This document shows positions 20,473 to 31,976 of a stretch of DNA of 36,560 nucleotides, piece by piece. The notes beneath the pieces are model-generated. The model did no database searches. It was not told the DNA's origin and saw only the letters and a list, made by a program, of their open reading frames with translations. Source of the stretch: Parasitella parasitica (taxonomy: Eukaryota > Mucoromycota > Mucoromycetes > Mucorales > Mucoraceae). Location: NCBI GenBank assembly GCA_025201805.1, contig MU619327.1:1-36560 (forward strand), given 5' to 3'. Made by a program: the position numbers and the translations under genes. Numbering within the stretch: position 1 is the first letter of the stretch; every line of letters starts with the position of its first letter.

Positions 20473-23400
20473 ATGGCCACAGCAGAGAATCCGCATATTA
20501 AGGAGAAAGGTAATACAAAAGGCCCAGAGCAAAAGCCTCTTTGGGGAAGGTATGTCTTGTGGCTACTTGTGCCAATCATTCTGGCACTGTACTATAGCCA
20601 AGACAGCACTGTATTGGCGCAGACCAAGCATCAAAGGCAGATCCTGCCTGCTAATGTCAGACCACTTCATTATGATTTGGAATTGACTCCCAACTTGGAA
20701 ACATTTGTGTATGATGGCAAAGTCAAAGTCAAGTAAAGTGATACAATGTTATACAAATATATATAACGCGTACGTAGCAGTTGTTGTGCATTTACTGACT
20801 ATGAAAATAACCGTGTAGTTTGTCCGTCGTCGACGAGACTTCCGTCATTGTGCTCAATGCCAACGAGATCAACATCACCAAGGCAGCTGTGGTCGTAGGC
20901 AAAGACAGGTAAGACTCTTGGTCCAAACAGCCTGGAGCATGATTTGTCGTTACTGATGCTGATAAAAAAAAAAAAAAAAGCTACTCAGCCATTGATACAC
21001 AATATGATGAAACCATGGACCAAGTCAGTCTCACATTTGGAAAGGTGCTGTCGCCCGAATCCATTGTTGTGCTGGAGCTTGATTTCCAGGGTACTCTGAA
21101 CGATGAAATGAGCGGGTTCTACAGGTCATCCTACAAGGATAAGAATGGCGACACCAAGTAAGCATGTAACTGTACACAAACAGTGCATCGTATGCTAACT
21201 CTTTATAGATACTTGGCCACTACTCAATTTGAAGCAACCGATGCCAGAAAAGCGTTTCCATGCTGGGACGAGGTACAGTGTATATGTGTGATGCCGCAAT
21301 ACCAAACAAATGTTAAACTTTTACACACGCATACATAGCCTTCCTTGAAAGCAACATTTGACGTTACATTAAATGTGCCTGAAAATCTGACGGCCCTGTC
21401 AAACATGAATGTCATCTCTGAGGTTCCGTCCGCTGGTGATGCTGCCCTCAAGACGGTGAAATACGCGACAACGCCTAGAATGAGCACGTATCTATTGGCG
21501 TTTATTGTTGGCCCGCTAGAATACATTGAAGATCATACGACTGGCGAGTATAATGGCCATCCTATCCGCACTAGAGTCTATACATTGCCAGGCTACACCA
21601 ATCAGGGCCGACATGCTCTCAATGTTGCGACAAAAGCGCTCGAATACTATGCTCAAGTGTTTGGCATTGCATATCCCCTTCCCAAGCTAGATTTAGTTGC
21701 AATTCCTGACTTTGATGCTGGGGCAATGGAGAACTGGGGTTTGGTTACTTTTCGTACCACAGCTGTAGGTTCATACATTTGGAAGCAGTAAGCCCAAATA
21801 GCCCAAACTGATTCAATTTTTTCTTTTAGCTTCTCTATGACGAGCAAAATTCAGCATTTGTTTACAAAAGACAAACAGCCTACGTCGTTGCTCATGAGCT
21901 TGCTCATCAATGGTTCGGCAATCTGGTTACCATGGAATGGTGGGACCATTTATGGTTAAATGAAGGCTTTGCAACTTGGGTTGGGTGGTTCGCAGTGGAT
22001 CGCATCTTCCCAGAGTGGCGTGTTTGGGTGATGTTTGCAACACAAAACATGCAAGAAGCGCTGGGACTCGATGGCTTGCGTTCTTCCCATCCCGTAGAAG
22101 TGGCCGTCAATAATCCCTCTGAAATCCACCAGATATTCGACTCCATCTCGTACTTGAAGGGCGCCAGTGTCATCCGAATGGTGGACTCATGGCTGACCAC
22201 ACCTATATTTCTGGCTGGCATTCATAGATATTTGAATCAGCATAGACTTGGTAATGCTGCTACAAGCGACTTGTGGTCTGCTTTGAGCAGCGAATCCGGC
22301 AAGAACGTCTCTGAGTTTATGAATACCTGGATTCAACGAACCGGTGTAAGTAGATCAGACCAAAAAACAATGCATAATGCACACAATTACTAACGACATC
22401 TCCATAAAGTACCCTGTATTGAATGTTACATTGATTGGAGGCGATAAAATCCAAGTTACGCAATCAAGATATTTACTGACTGGTGATCTCCAGGAAGACG
22501 AAGACAGGCAAGTTTATGTTTGCCCGAGCTGTTAAAAAGACATGTACATCTAACACACTATCAACAAACAGCACTGTTTGGTGGGTACCTTTGCGCATTC
22601 AGACCGCACAGAAAGTGCAGGATTTTACCTTGACAAACAAAAGCCAAGAGTTTCCTGTTCCTAAAGACAAAGTTTTCAAGCTTAATCAAGGTCAAACGTC
22701 GCTTTACCGAGTAAACTATGACACTGTACTAACACAAAGGCTTGTCAACGAGCTGAAAAAGCCTAATTTTGGTGTTTTGCGTGAACCGGTTGACAGGGCA
22801 GGTTTCATTTCAGACCTCGGTGTGCTCGGTCAAAGTGGAGAGCAATCGACGGTAACGTTCTTGGAGGCTGCCGATGCCTCCAAGAATGAAAAGAATTTTT
22901 TGTAAGATTTCAATACGAGTGAAAGAAAAAACAAACAAACAAACTAGAGACTAACCGGGTCGTTTATTGTTAGTGTATTGACTGAATTAAGCCATCAGCT
23001 AGGCACTGTAGTGTCTTTATGGGAAGAATTTCCAGAGATTGAACCTTATCTTCAGGATATACGACGCAACTTGTTTGGTCCATTGGCCAAGACACTAGGC
23101 TGGAGAACCGCATCAAACGAACCAGAGTTATACAATCTGTTGCGTGTGCTGGTTATCAGCGAAGCAGGCTTAGCAGGTGATGCTGATGTGGTTGCAGAAG
23201 CCAAGAAACGCTATGGCCAGTTTATAAGTGGTGATCATGCTGCCGTATCTCCTGATCTGAGAAGCACAGTATATAAGATTGTGTTAAAGAACGCTGCAGA
23301 TGAGCAGGAAGAAGACAAGGTCTGGCAAGAGATCTTTAGCATTTACAAGGACGATTCTTTTCCCGTGGACCAACAAGTTACAGCTCTGACGTCTCTAGGT

Positions 23401-23870
23401 TACTGCATCAAAAGCAATCGGGTTATCTCAAAGACATTGGACCTTATCTCGGACGATAAACAAGTACGCACACAGGATGCTTGGATGGTTTTCAAAGGGT
23501 AAAGGCTATTCATATATTGCTTGTTAGTTCAAGCCAGTTAACCCCATTTTCTAAAACTAGGTTGGGAGCAAATTACAACGCTCGTTACAAGCTAATTGAA
23601 TTCTTTGAGAGCAATTATGACAAGATATTCAAGCGATTTTCAAAATCCATGGGAGCCCTTGGCAATGCTGTTGGCTACATGGTATCTGACGTGAACAATG
23701 CAGAAAAGATTCAACAAATCGAGAGCTTCTTTGCTACCAAAGATAGTCGACAATATTCTCGTAGCCTGAATAACTCGTTAGAAAGAGCCAAAGTGAATGC
23801 GGCATTGGTTGAGCGACAGGGCGCAGACATGCAGAAATGGGCTAGCGCCAAAAAAACTGCAATAAATTAA
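20473..23870 (+). CDS. M1-family zinc aminopeptidase, membrane anchored
   Basis: 931 residues, gluzincin of the APN/ERAP/puromycin-sensitive group, removing N-terminal residues from peptides. Exons: 20473-20732, 20819-20908, 20981-21157, 21209-21272, 21339-21764, 21830-22345, 22410-22507, 22572-22901, 22974-23498, 23561-23870. Introns are 51-86 nt; the seventh (22508-22571) has a GC donor (AG|GCAAGT). A signal-anchor helix lies at about residues 26-42 ([15 protein letters not shown]), so it is type II, with the catalytic part lumenal or outside. GAMENWG (about 325) is the exopeptidase motif; HELAH (361-365) and E384 (NEGFATW) are the zinc ligands and catalytic Glu. The C-terminal helical ERAP1-C-like domain is complete. 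The stop is 65 bp before the next ATG. No defect is seen. Confidence 0.95.
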
Positions 23871-23935
23871 CCGAGTCCAACACGTTTAAATAAAAATCTG
23901 ACGCTTTTCCTCTTCTCTTTTTGTATCTTATAAGT

Positions 23936-25081
23936 ATGGAACAGGAGTATTGTCTTGGCTGGAATTTAGTGCACGATGCCTTGAAAGACTACTATTACAG
24001 CTTTAATCACTCTGTCCGCACTCAATTCGACCGATTCTACGACCCACAGCACTTTTTTGCATCTGATTCTTTAACTGCTGGCATACCATTGAGCATTGGT
24101 AAAGACCATAGAACAAGCACAGTTAGTCGTAACGCCGTATTCATTAAATTAATAGGAGCCCTTGCGTCCACTGGTGCGTGCAAAGTAGTCATGGCCAAAC
24201 ACATATACGAACAATTAGTAGACTTTCTTCATCAAACGATCCCTGATGTCCCCGAATTCAAATTGGAGACATTAAAGCCCATTCAATACGAGATCATGGA
24301 ACGCTTTGAGGTCTTTAAATCAAACGACTTCACCAAAATACAACAAAAAGCTAAAAAGAAGACCAAACAACTAACCAGACTGTATGACGCAAAGCAAAAG
24401 GAAACACTGGCTAGAAAACTTGTCAACACCAGCAGCTGTATTTTCGTGAGCATCGATATTGAAGCCTATGAGAAAGATCACTCCATTTTGCTGGAAATTG
24501 GATGGTCCATCTATGATGCTGGCAGCAAAAAGTTCCTGGATCAGCATTACATCAATGACCAGTATCGCCATTTAGTCAATGGCCTCTACGTTGACGATCA
24601 AAAGGAGAAATTTAACTACGGCACTTCTGTGTGGTGTTCCTTAAAGCAAGCCTTGAGTGAGCTAAGAAAGGATTTGGACTGGGCTGTGAAACGCGAAGGT
24701 GGGTTTGTGCTTGTAGGGCATGGCCTAGACAGCGATTTAAAGTATTTAGCAAGCCAAGGCTTTCTTTGGCCAGATAAAAGCGGCGGTGCTGGTACACAAG
24801 ATGTCGAAAAGTCTGCTAGAATTGCAATCTTGAACACTGATATCATTTATGGTGCATCTATAAATAATCTGGATAATCCTCCATCTCTTGGTAGAACGCT
24901 CACGTTGTTTGAAATCGAAACCTGGAATCTTCACAACGCTGGTAAGCTTGGCATTTATATATGCAAACCTTGAATACAATGCGTGCTTACACACATCTAA
25001 ACGCCTTTAAATCTAGGTAATGATGCTCACTATACCCTTTTGCTTTTGCTAAAGCTTGTCTGGAATGATCCCAACATTTAA
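23936..25081 (+). CDS. DEDDh 3'-5' exonuclease-fold protein, Gfd2/YDR514C-like
   Basis: 356 residues, two exons: 23936-24941 and 25017-25081, with a 75-nt phase-1 intron. The last exon is needed to finish the active site. RNase H-like exonuclease motifs are in order: D174 and E176 (SIDIEAYEKDHS), D267 (LVGHGLDSDLKYL), then H333 and D338 (HNAGNDAHYTLLLL, split by the intron). All five DEDDh residues are there, so an active nuclease is possible. The N-terminal 170 residues hold a Lys-rich helix (KKKTKQLTRL) of unknown role. The arrangement resembles fungal Gfd2/YDR514C-like proteins, whose substrate is poorly defined. It begins 65 bp after the aminopeptidase stop. Confidence 0.85.
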
Positions 25082-26583
25082 GCTTATTCTATTTACAATC
25101 TTTTACAATTGAATTTTTGCCTCCTGTTCAATTATGTATATTGATTGTTTAACGCAGTTCTGCTATTTTTGAAACTGTAATATCTAAAGATTCTATATTA
25201 ATATAGCAAAACAGATATAATTACATAAAGAGTAATATTAATAGTTCTGATGGTAAAAAAATTCCCTTAAAATTAAGACTACATATGCCTAAACGGGGGT
25301 CTAAATCTTTAGGATTTTTTTTCGTCAAAAGGATCATTTTTGTCATTTTTCGATTGTTGATGGCCTTTCTTTATAAAAATTTGAGAGCAACTTGCCACTT
25401 TATCTTGTAAAAAAAAATATGCTCAGCGGCAGAAAAACATTTCCTATTGAATCGTACTACTTCAAAAAATATGCAGTTGAAAAATTTGGAGATAAAATAC
25501 TTTAATAGAGAAAAACTGTTTTTGCCCAAAACGTCATATTCTCAGAACAGTTCTTTTAATTTATGCACTCTATACAATTTATCCAGCTTTTATCTTTACT
25601 TTTCTAAGACTATGTTTTGTGTTTAATGGCCTTTTTTATGATGGGAAAAGCAAAAATCATGATTTTTCGATTTTGGATGAGGCTATACAAGGAGTTTGGG
25701 ACGGTTCAAAAATGCGCCTGCAAAGTTTTTAAATTTCAAGATTTCATATGCTTGAGTAAAGTTAATATGTGGAAACGATAGTTATTTCATACGACTTGAT
25801 GATAGGTAGCTATTAGTAAATGAGTCCCAAGAACATTATGATTATATCCTTTGCGTATAGCTTTAAAAAAAATTAATAGTCTAATGGTAAATGTTGGCCC
25901 TGAATGAAATAATCTACAGCATAAAAGCGTACATTGTGATCGCTCAGCATTACAGCTTCGCAACAGAGGTGATCTAAAAGGAGTTAAAGTAAACTTATAT
26001 TTCATTTAATCGTAGTCAACACTCATGAGAGGTAACATAAATCTATGTACGAATGTGAAATATATCGTGCAATGGCATTCGGGTTATATTCATCTGATAA
26101 AAATCAAAAAAGACGATCTTATTGCTGTTTATAGCTATTTCTCCGTCTAATCTGCAACATCTTTAAATAATGACACGACATGTATAAACAAAGACAAAAA
26201 GTTAAAAAAAGATTCAAAGAACCACTATTTTGAGATCCACCTTTTTTTTTTCAAGACTATTAGACGAAACAGAATCAAAGAAAATTAAATGTAAATATTA
26301 TATGTAATAAACTTTTTTCTTTATCAGTCATCCGTTTACTAAATCAGTGTGTTCATCAAAAAGTTTAAATGTACTGTCCAATGACAAGATAATTACATAG
26401 TCAGTGCAACCATACTTTGCACCTGAAATCACACAAAAACTTTCATCGGATAACCACTACACAGCCTTTTGAAAGATAGCTTTATTGCTTAAAAAAGCCA
26501 CTTGATAACATCATTATACATTAGTCTTCTTTCACTCTATTCTTTCACATTTTCTTTATATCCATCCTTTCCTTGAATAAATA
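25082..26583. other. AT-rich intergenic region, 1.5 kb
   Basis: I see no gene, tRNA or clear repeat. Long A and T runs are common and the open frames are short. The last 60 bp are the leader of the NADH dehydrogenase gene. Confidence 0.6.
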
Positions 26584-28529
26584 ATGCAATCCATCTGCAG
26601 AACTTTGAAAGGTAAAGATGGTGAAATAACAATTTCTGGGTTTGTATAATTGAACCTCTTTCGTTAATCCAGGCGCTATTGTTTATAATGGCAAAAACAA
26701 ACATCAATTAGTAACTGCTACTAGCAAAGTTTTTACTACTAGAATTTCTGTTGCTTCACAAAGACGTCTTTATGCTACTGAAACCACTCAACAAGCAAAA
26801 GGATTTTCAAAGTGGACCATGTTAAAGAATGGTGTCAAGATTGGGCTGGTCGGCGGCGTTATATATGGCTGCTATGGCAAGTACTCGAGTGTTAAAATAG
26901 GCATTAGCGTGATGAAACTAACGTCAGGAGAACAGAAATGTACGTACAGAGACACCCTCCTGTCCAAGCTGATGTTGATCCTGAAAAGAAGACTATAGTT
27001 GTCTTGGGCAGTGGCTGGGCTAGCACGTCGTTTTTGAAGGACATTGATACGGATAATTACAATGTGGTAAGTGCATTTCCATGAAATGGAACACTTGGTG
27101 TATATAACATTAAATTTGTGGATTTCAGGTTGTTGTGTCCCCTCGTAATTACTTTTTGTTTACCCCTCTATTACCCAGCTGTACGGTAGGAACAATCGAT
27201 ATTCGATCACTAGTTGAGCCTACTCGTTTTATCGCTCGTCATAAATCGAGAACTGTCAAGGTGGTCGAAGCTGAATGTACTCATATCGACCCAGAGACCA
27301 AATCTATTACAATTGCTGGTATGTTGGTTTGTGCGTGCGTGAATGATGTGTTTGGTTCCAACTGGTATGTATTACATATTAGATAGCTCTGATGTCAAAG
27401 GACAGAATGCAGTAAGCACATTGTCTTATGATTACTTGATTATTGGTGTTGGTGCCATGAGCGCCACTTTTGGTATCAAGGGCGTTGAGGAATATGGTTG
27501 CTTCCTTAAGGAAGTCTGGGATGCTCAAAAGATTCGCACAAAGCTCATGGATTGCATCGAAACTGCAGCATTTCCTAATCAATCGCCTGAGGAAGTCGAT
27601 CGTTTATTACACATGGTTGTTGTAGGTGGCGGTCCTACTGGTATTGAGTATGCGGCTGAACTGCACGATTTTTTGGTCGACGATTTAGCGTCCTGGTATC
27701 CTGAGTTAGCTGGGAAAGTTAAGATTACTTTGGTCGAAGCTCTTCCAAACGTTTTGCCTGCATTCTCAAAGCATCTAATTGAATATACCGAGTCAACATT
27801 TAAGGAGCAAAATATTGCCATCCACACTAAAACGATGGTGAAGGAAGTTCGTGAAAAGGAAATCGAAGTAAAGAGACCTGACGGCAGCACGGATACCATT
27901 CCTTATGGTCTCTTGGTCTGGGCTACTGGCAACACTGCTCGTCCTTTGATCAAAAACCTGATGCAAAAGTTCCCTGAGACTCAACAAGTACGTCGCGGCC
28001 TTGCTGTCGACGACTGGTTGCGCCTTGAAGGATCTCAAGACATCTATGCATTAGGAGATGCCACCGCTACTCGCTATGCTCCTACTGCTCAAGTTGCTGC
28101 TCAACAAGGTAAATATCTCGCTCGTCTCTTTAAGCAATTGGCCGTTAGAGATGAGTTGGAAGCTGAGCTTGCCATTGCTACTGAAGAAGATAAATCAAAG
28201 ATGGGTCGTAAGCTTCGTAAAGCCAAGGATATCAAGCCTTTCCATTACTCGCATCAAGGATCTCTTTGGTAATATGGCTTTATAATGGATAGAGATTCAT
28301 TGCTAATTCGTTAAATGTTTTGTATAATCATAGCTATGTTGGATCTGACAAGGCTGTCGCCGATTTACCCCTTGGTCCTGGAGGAAATATAGCTACTGGT
28401 GGTGTGGCCACATTCGCATTCTGGAGATCTGCTTATATCTCCAATTTGTTTTCTACTAGAAACAGAGCCTTAGTGATCACAGATTGGCTGAAAAAGACAG
28501 CATTAGGCCGTGATATTTCGAGAGAATAA
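26584..28529 (+). CDS. type II (rotenone-insensitive) NADH:ubiquinone oxidoreductase
   Basis: About 544 residues. This FAD enzyme of the mitochondrial inner membrane passes electrons from NADH to ubiquinone without pumping protons. Exons: 26584-26611, 26673-26876, 26936-27066, 27129-27318, 27383-28268, 28334-28529. The N-terminus is Arg/Ser-rich like a mitochondrial presequence, then a hydrophobic segment ([13 protein letters not shown]). Dinucleotide folds are at VVLGSGWAS (FAD) and [16 protein letters not shown] (NADH). The C-terminus has [20 protein letters not shown] and GRDISRE, the family ending. No EF-hand insertion is present, so no calcium control is expected. Intron 2 is best read as GC-AG (26877-26935); a GT-AG reading (26881-26927, 47 nt) is also in frame and adds one residue. 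External or internal facing cannot be decided. Confidence 0.94.
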
Positions 28530-28809
28530 GTTTACCATACGATATAGTGCATTGGATGAATAAAAAATAAGCCAAGAAAACGATAGAAATTAGATAATGT
28601 AGGTGCAGTTAAATATTCCCCTATCTGAGTGACACAAACTGGGTAGTTTGAGAGTAGGTAGCCTCAAAAACAGTTGTATTGAAAACCAACACAGGTTTTC
28701 ACCATTGTTATAAGGAATTCTTAAAATTATCGGCTTTATGGCAGATTAATCATTAATAAGAAGGTATAATTTTATCATCACATTTATTGGAGGAAGGGAA
28801 AATTTTTTT

Positions 28810-29863
28810 CTACATAATGTTACAGTTTTCCAAATCCTTCATATCAGGCATACCCTCAGGATTACCAAAATTCATACCAGGCGCCATTTCATCCAATAAT
28901 TCTGCAGGCGGTTGTCCCAAATCTTGCATTTTAGTCATTAAACCCATAATTTCTTTGCCTTGAGCTTCATTTTTCTCGTCAAAATCAGATGCTTCATATT
29001 TAGCAACGATTTGCTGACAGATAACATGCTGCTGTTTATACTTTTCGTAGTCTGCCTTGTCTGCAGTATCCTTATGCTCTTCTAACCAGGCTGGGTATTT
29101 TTGAGACAAGTCCTTCATAGGTTCATACAGAAGCTCTTTGGACATCAATTGACTCATCATTCCCTCTAAAACGCCTTCAAATTCTCCATTGTCTGCTAGT
29201 GATTCCATTTGCTTCATTAATTCTGCCATAAAAGCGTCTTCAGATTCCTCGGCAATTGATGACTAAATCAACAAAATCTTTCAGTACACTATCAACTCGT
29301 TTTTTTTTGCTGCCACAACTTACATCGATTTCCTTTGAGCTGTCTTTGAGCTTATTCATAGTTTTATCAATCGTCTCCTGGAAAGATTTCGGTACGTTGG
29401 GGACTTGTCGTGTACTCAAAGCTTCTGCTGGAGGTGCTGATGCAGTACTTTTAGCAGTAGGAGGAATTGAAGGAGCTGCGGTTCCATTGTCAAATGAAGC
29501 CCACACTTTTTCAAAAGCTTCCTTCATTTCATCATTGCCCTCACCTTCCATTTGACCCATCAATTGTTTCATACCTACAGCCAGTTGCTCCGCAAACTCA
29601 TCACTGTCGAGCAAACCATTCAGATCTGGTACTTCTGGATCCTCATCCTCTGCGCAAGTAACAGTTGTAGTTGTCTTCTTAACTTCTGCGACAACAGGCT
29701 TCTTTTCGACAGCAGATAGGTGGCTCATATCATCAAGTACGTCTGATAAATATTAAAGTTTAGTTGCTTGACCATAATCTAGCAAATTCCGTCTACCATC
29801 TAATAAATCATCGATATCAGAGTCTTCTTCGACTGTAGTAGAGTTCTTGAGATCCTTGGACAT
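28810..29863 (-). CDS. pex19: peroxisomal biogenesis factor 19 (PEX19)
   Basis: 312 residues. PEX19 is the cytosolic chaperone and import receptor for peroxisomal membrane proteins, binding PEX3 by its N-terminus. Exons: 29863-29797, 29742-29324, 29262-28810; introns 54 and 61 nt, in phase. The N-terminus has DIDDLLDDVLDDM, the PEX3-binding acidic form. The middle is Pro/Ala linker, then SFQETIDKTMNKLKDSS and AELMKQMESLADNGEFEGVL. The C-terminal helical domain has LLYEPMKDLSQKYPAWLEEH. The protein ends CNIM, a CaaX box for farnesylation, as in known PEX19. Convergent with the NADH dehydrogenase gene, with 280 bp between stops. Confidence 0.96.
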
Positions 29864-31233
29864 TTCTTTAGATACCGAAAAAAAAAGAACGAGGGGAAGA
29901 AGGGTTTAAAGGCCAAAAAAAATTGACTAATTTTAAATTTATGAGTGCGTGTGCCGTGTGTACCCTCCAAAGCACCAATCCTTATGATTTGAGTCTGGCT
30001 GAGAACTAAACAGGCGCGGCAACATCAGTTTGCCTGAGAAAATCACCATGTGAAGAAGCTCAACCTCTACAATTTTCAATGAGTAATGACGATGCATCAA
30101 AATTGCGTATTATGAGCGACCCACATCATTAAGCATTTAGCAACCGCTTTTTCTTTATGCTTTTATGACAAATTTGACTTTTTATGTCTAAACGCAGTTG
30201 TCAGCTTCTATTATGGACTTTTTCTTTTTTTGCCTATTAATGCCATTTTCTAAATCTTTTAATGAAATTCTAAAATTGATAACAACATCAATCTTACTGA
30301 CCGAGTCGTGTAATAAGTTTAAAACAACAAACAAAAGCTAGCAATCACCCCATGTATTTTCAATTGCTCAAATGGTTGCTTGTGAATGAGACTTGAAAAG
30401 AATAAAATAAGGGCCATCCATTAGAAAAATTCTCGCTAACGAAACTAGAACTTGCATAATCTTGTTTTAAAATGAAGAATTTGGTATTTTCTACGCTAAC
30501 GTTTTATCAAGTTGATAGTGTTCTTTTCTTGCGTCCTTATTGTCGCATCTATATAGAAACGCCAATATGTGTTCCTCCGCCTGAGCAAACCCTTTAATTT
30601 ATTATCTTGCGATAATTTACAGTACAGTAAGATCTTTTACGCTCGGAAACGGGAGACGGAAAGTATACCCTGTGATTTATGTATAATATGTAACGATGCA
30701 CTCTTGTTTTTTTCACAGGGCTTTCAAGTTTTGCAATCGTAACGAAAATGAACTGACGTCAAATTGAAAACTTATCGACATTGTAGTTACAGTAGTACAT
30801 GACAATCGATACAAACACGTACCCCAAAAAGACGTTTTGACCGAGAGATTGACCTGTTTCACTGTAACATGTTGGTTTCATGTTTTTATCCGTGTTTTTA
30901 TTTTTTGTTTGTGAGATCATAAACATTCAAGATAGTGTTTGATGGCATTACATAATACATCTTATTTTCTCTAATTTAGTCCTGCCAAAATGATGTTATC
31001 GACCTTTCCTGGTTTTCTGCTGAATGTATTTTAAAACGTAATCCCGACCATGTATAAGCAAGACATATCCAGTTATGTCATTATGATGGAAGGTTATAAT
31101 GCTAAAATGTGAAATGAGCTGTGACTCGAACAACATCATTATGCAGCCTAGGGAAAAGCAAAAAGTATAAAAAGGCTTGACAAAGTACATCAACCAGGTA
31201 ATAACTTTCAATTATACATATATTCTCAATTAA
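29864..31233. other. intergenic region, 1.4 kb
   Basis: Upstream of both PEX19 (minus) and the 119-residue gene (plus). I see no further gene. A TATAAAAA box at 31166-31173 belongs to the gene at 31234. Confidence 0.6.
31166..31173 (+). promoter_or_regulatory. TATA box of the 119-residue gene
   Basis: TATAAAAA lies 68 nt before the ATG at 31234, which supports that this short ORF is a real gene. Confidence 0.55.
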
Positions 31234-31593
31234 ATGCCCAACTCTACTAATAACATGCCCGACTTGAATAACATTGCTGCTCCTGCTCATATGGTTGGTG
31301 GCATGCGAGTCAAGAATCCCGATGCCCGTCGTGCTTCATTGAAGGAAGAAGAGACTAACGATCAGACCATGAATGCCACTAATAATGAAGACAACCGCGA
31401 AGTCCTTGGTAATGAGGAGCAGGCCAACATGGAGGAGCAAGAAAGACTCCGTATTCGTGAACTCCAAGAGCGCCAAGCCAGAGATATGGAAGACCATAAT
31501 GCTTCCCGTCTTCCAAACGTTACAAAGAACGCAGGGAACAATGTCAAACACCATTTCATTACCCCTACCCAGCCCAGATCCATGAACCATTAA
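31234..31593 (+). CDS. hydrophilic 119-residue protein of unknown function
   Basis: Single exon, not recognised. The protein is polar and probably mostly disordered, rich in Asn, Glu and Arg, without membrane segments or Cys. The N-terminal part has MVGGMRVKNPDARRASLKEE, in which RRAS fits a basophilic-kinase (PKA-type) site. The centre (EEQERLRIRELQERQARDME) should form a charged helix or short coiled coil. The end is basic (KHHFITPTQPRSMNH). A good TATA box 68 nt upstream and AATAAATAAA after the stop (near 31634) support it as transcribed. Both strands are open here (84 and 73 codons on the minus strand), but only the plus frame has promoter and 3'-end signals. Confidence 0.7.
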   Translation: MPNSTNNMPDLNNIAAPAHMVGGMRVKNPDARRASLKEEETNDQTMNATNNEDNREVLGNEEQANMEEQERLRIRELQERQARDMEDHNASRLPNVTKNAGNNVKHHFITPTQPRSMNH

Positions 31594-31976
31594 ATTACAA
31601 TCTATTCATTGTATAAATGTAAATAGCTTATGGAATAAATAAACCAAATTTGTACATTTCATTTGCGTGTGTATGTGTGTGTGTGAATTGAGGCAAATGT
31701 TTAGGGAACAACCCGAATTTTCTCCTATTGTCAAAAAAATCCTAAAACGCCCCTTTTTTGTTTATTGTGTCTTTAAAATGGCGTAAAACTGACCTTTCCT
31801 TTGTTCTTCTTTCTCTAATTTCACACATTTGATTGTTAAAACATACTTTTTTTTATACATTTATATCTCTACTATTTCCTTTGTTCTCATTGACATAATC
31901 CCTTGTCCCTTTCTTCTTTTTCTTGTGAGGCTTGTTATATTATTAAAAACAGAGAGAGAGAGAGGAATTACCGAAC
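31594..31976. other. intergenic region with microsatellites
   Basis: Contains a GT repeat (about 31667-31684), an AG repeat (31951-31964) just before the next ATG, and T-rich DNA. No gene is seen. Confidence 0.6.

Noticed and set aside
25320-25740. Two similar T-rich phrases (near 25340 and 25655)
   Set aside because: The similarity is short and in low-complexity DNA, so it is not a convincing repeat.
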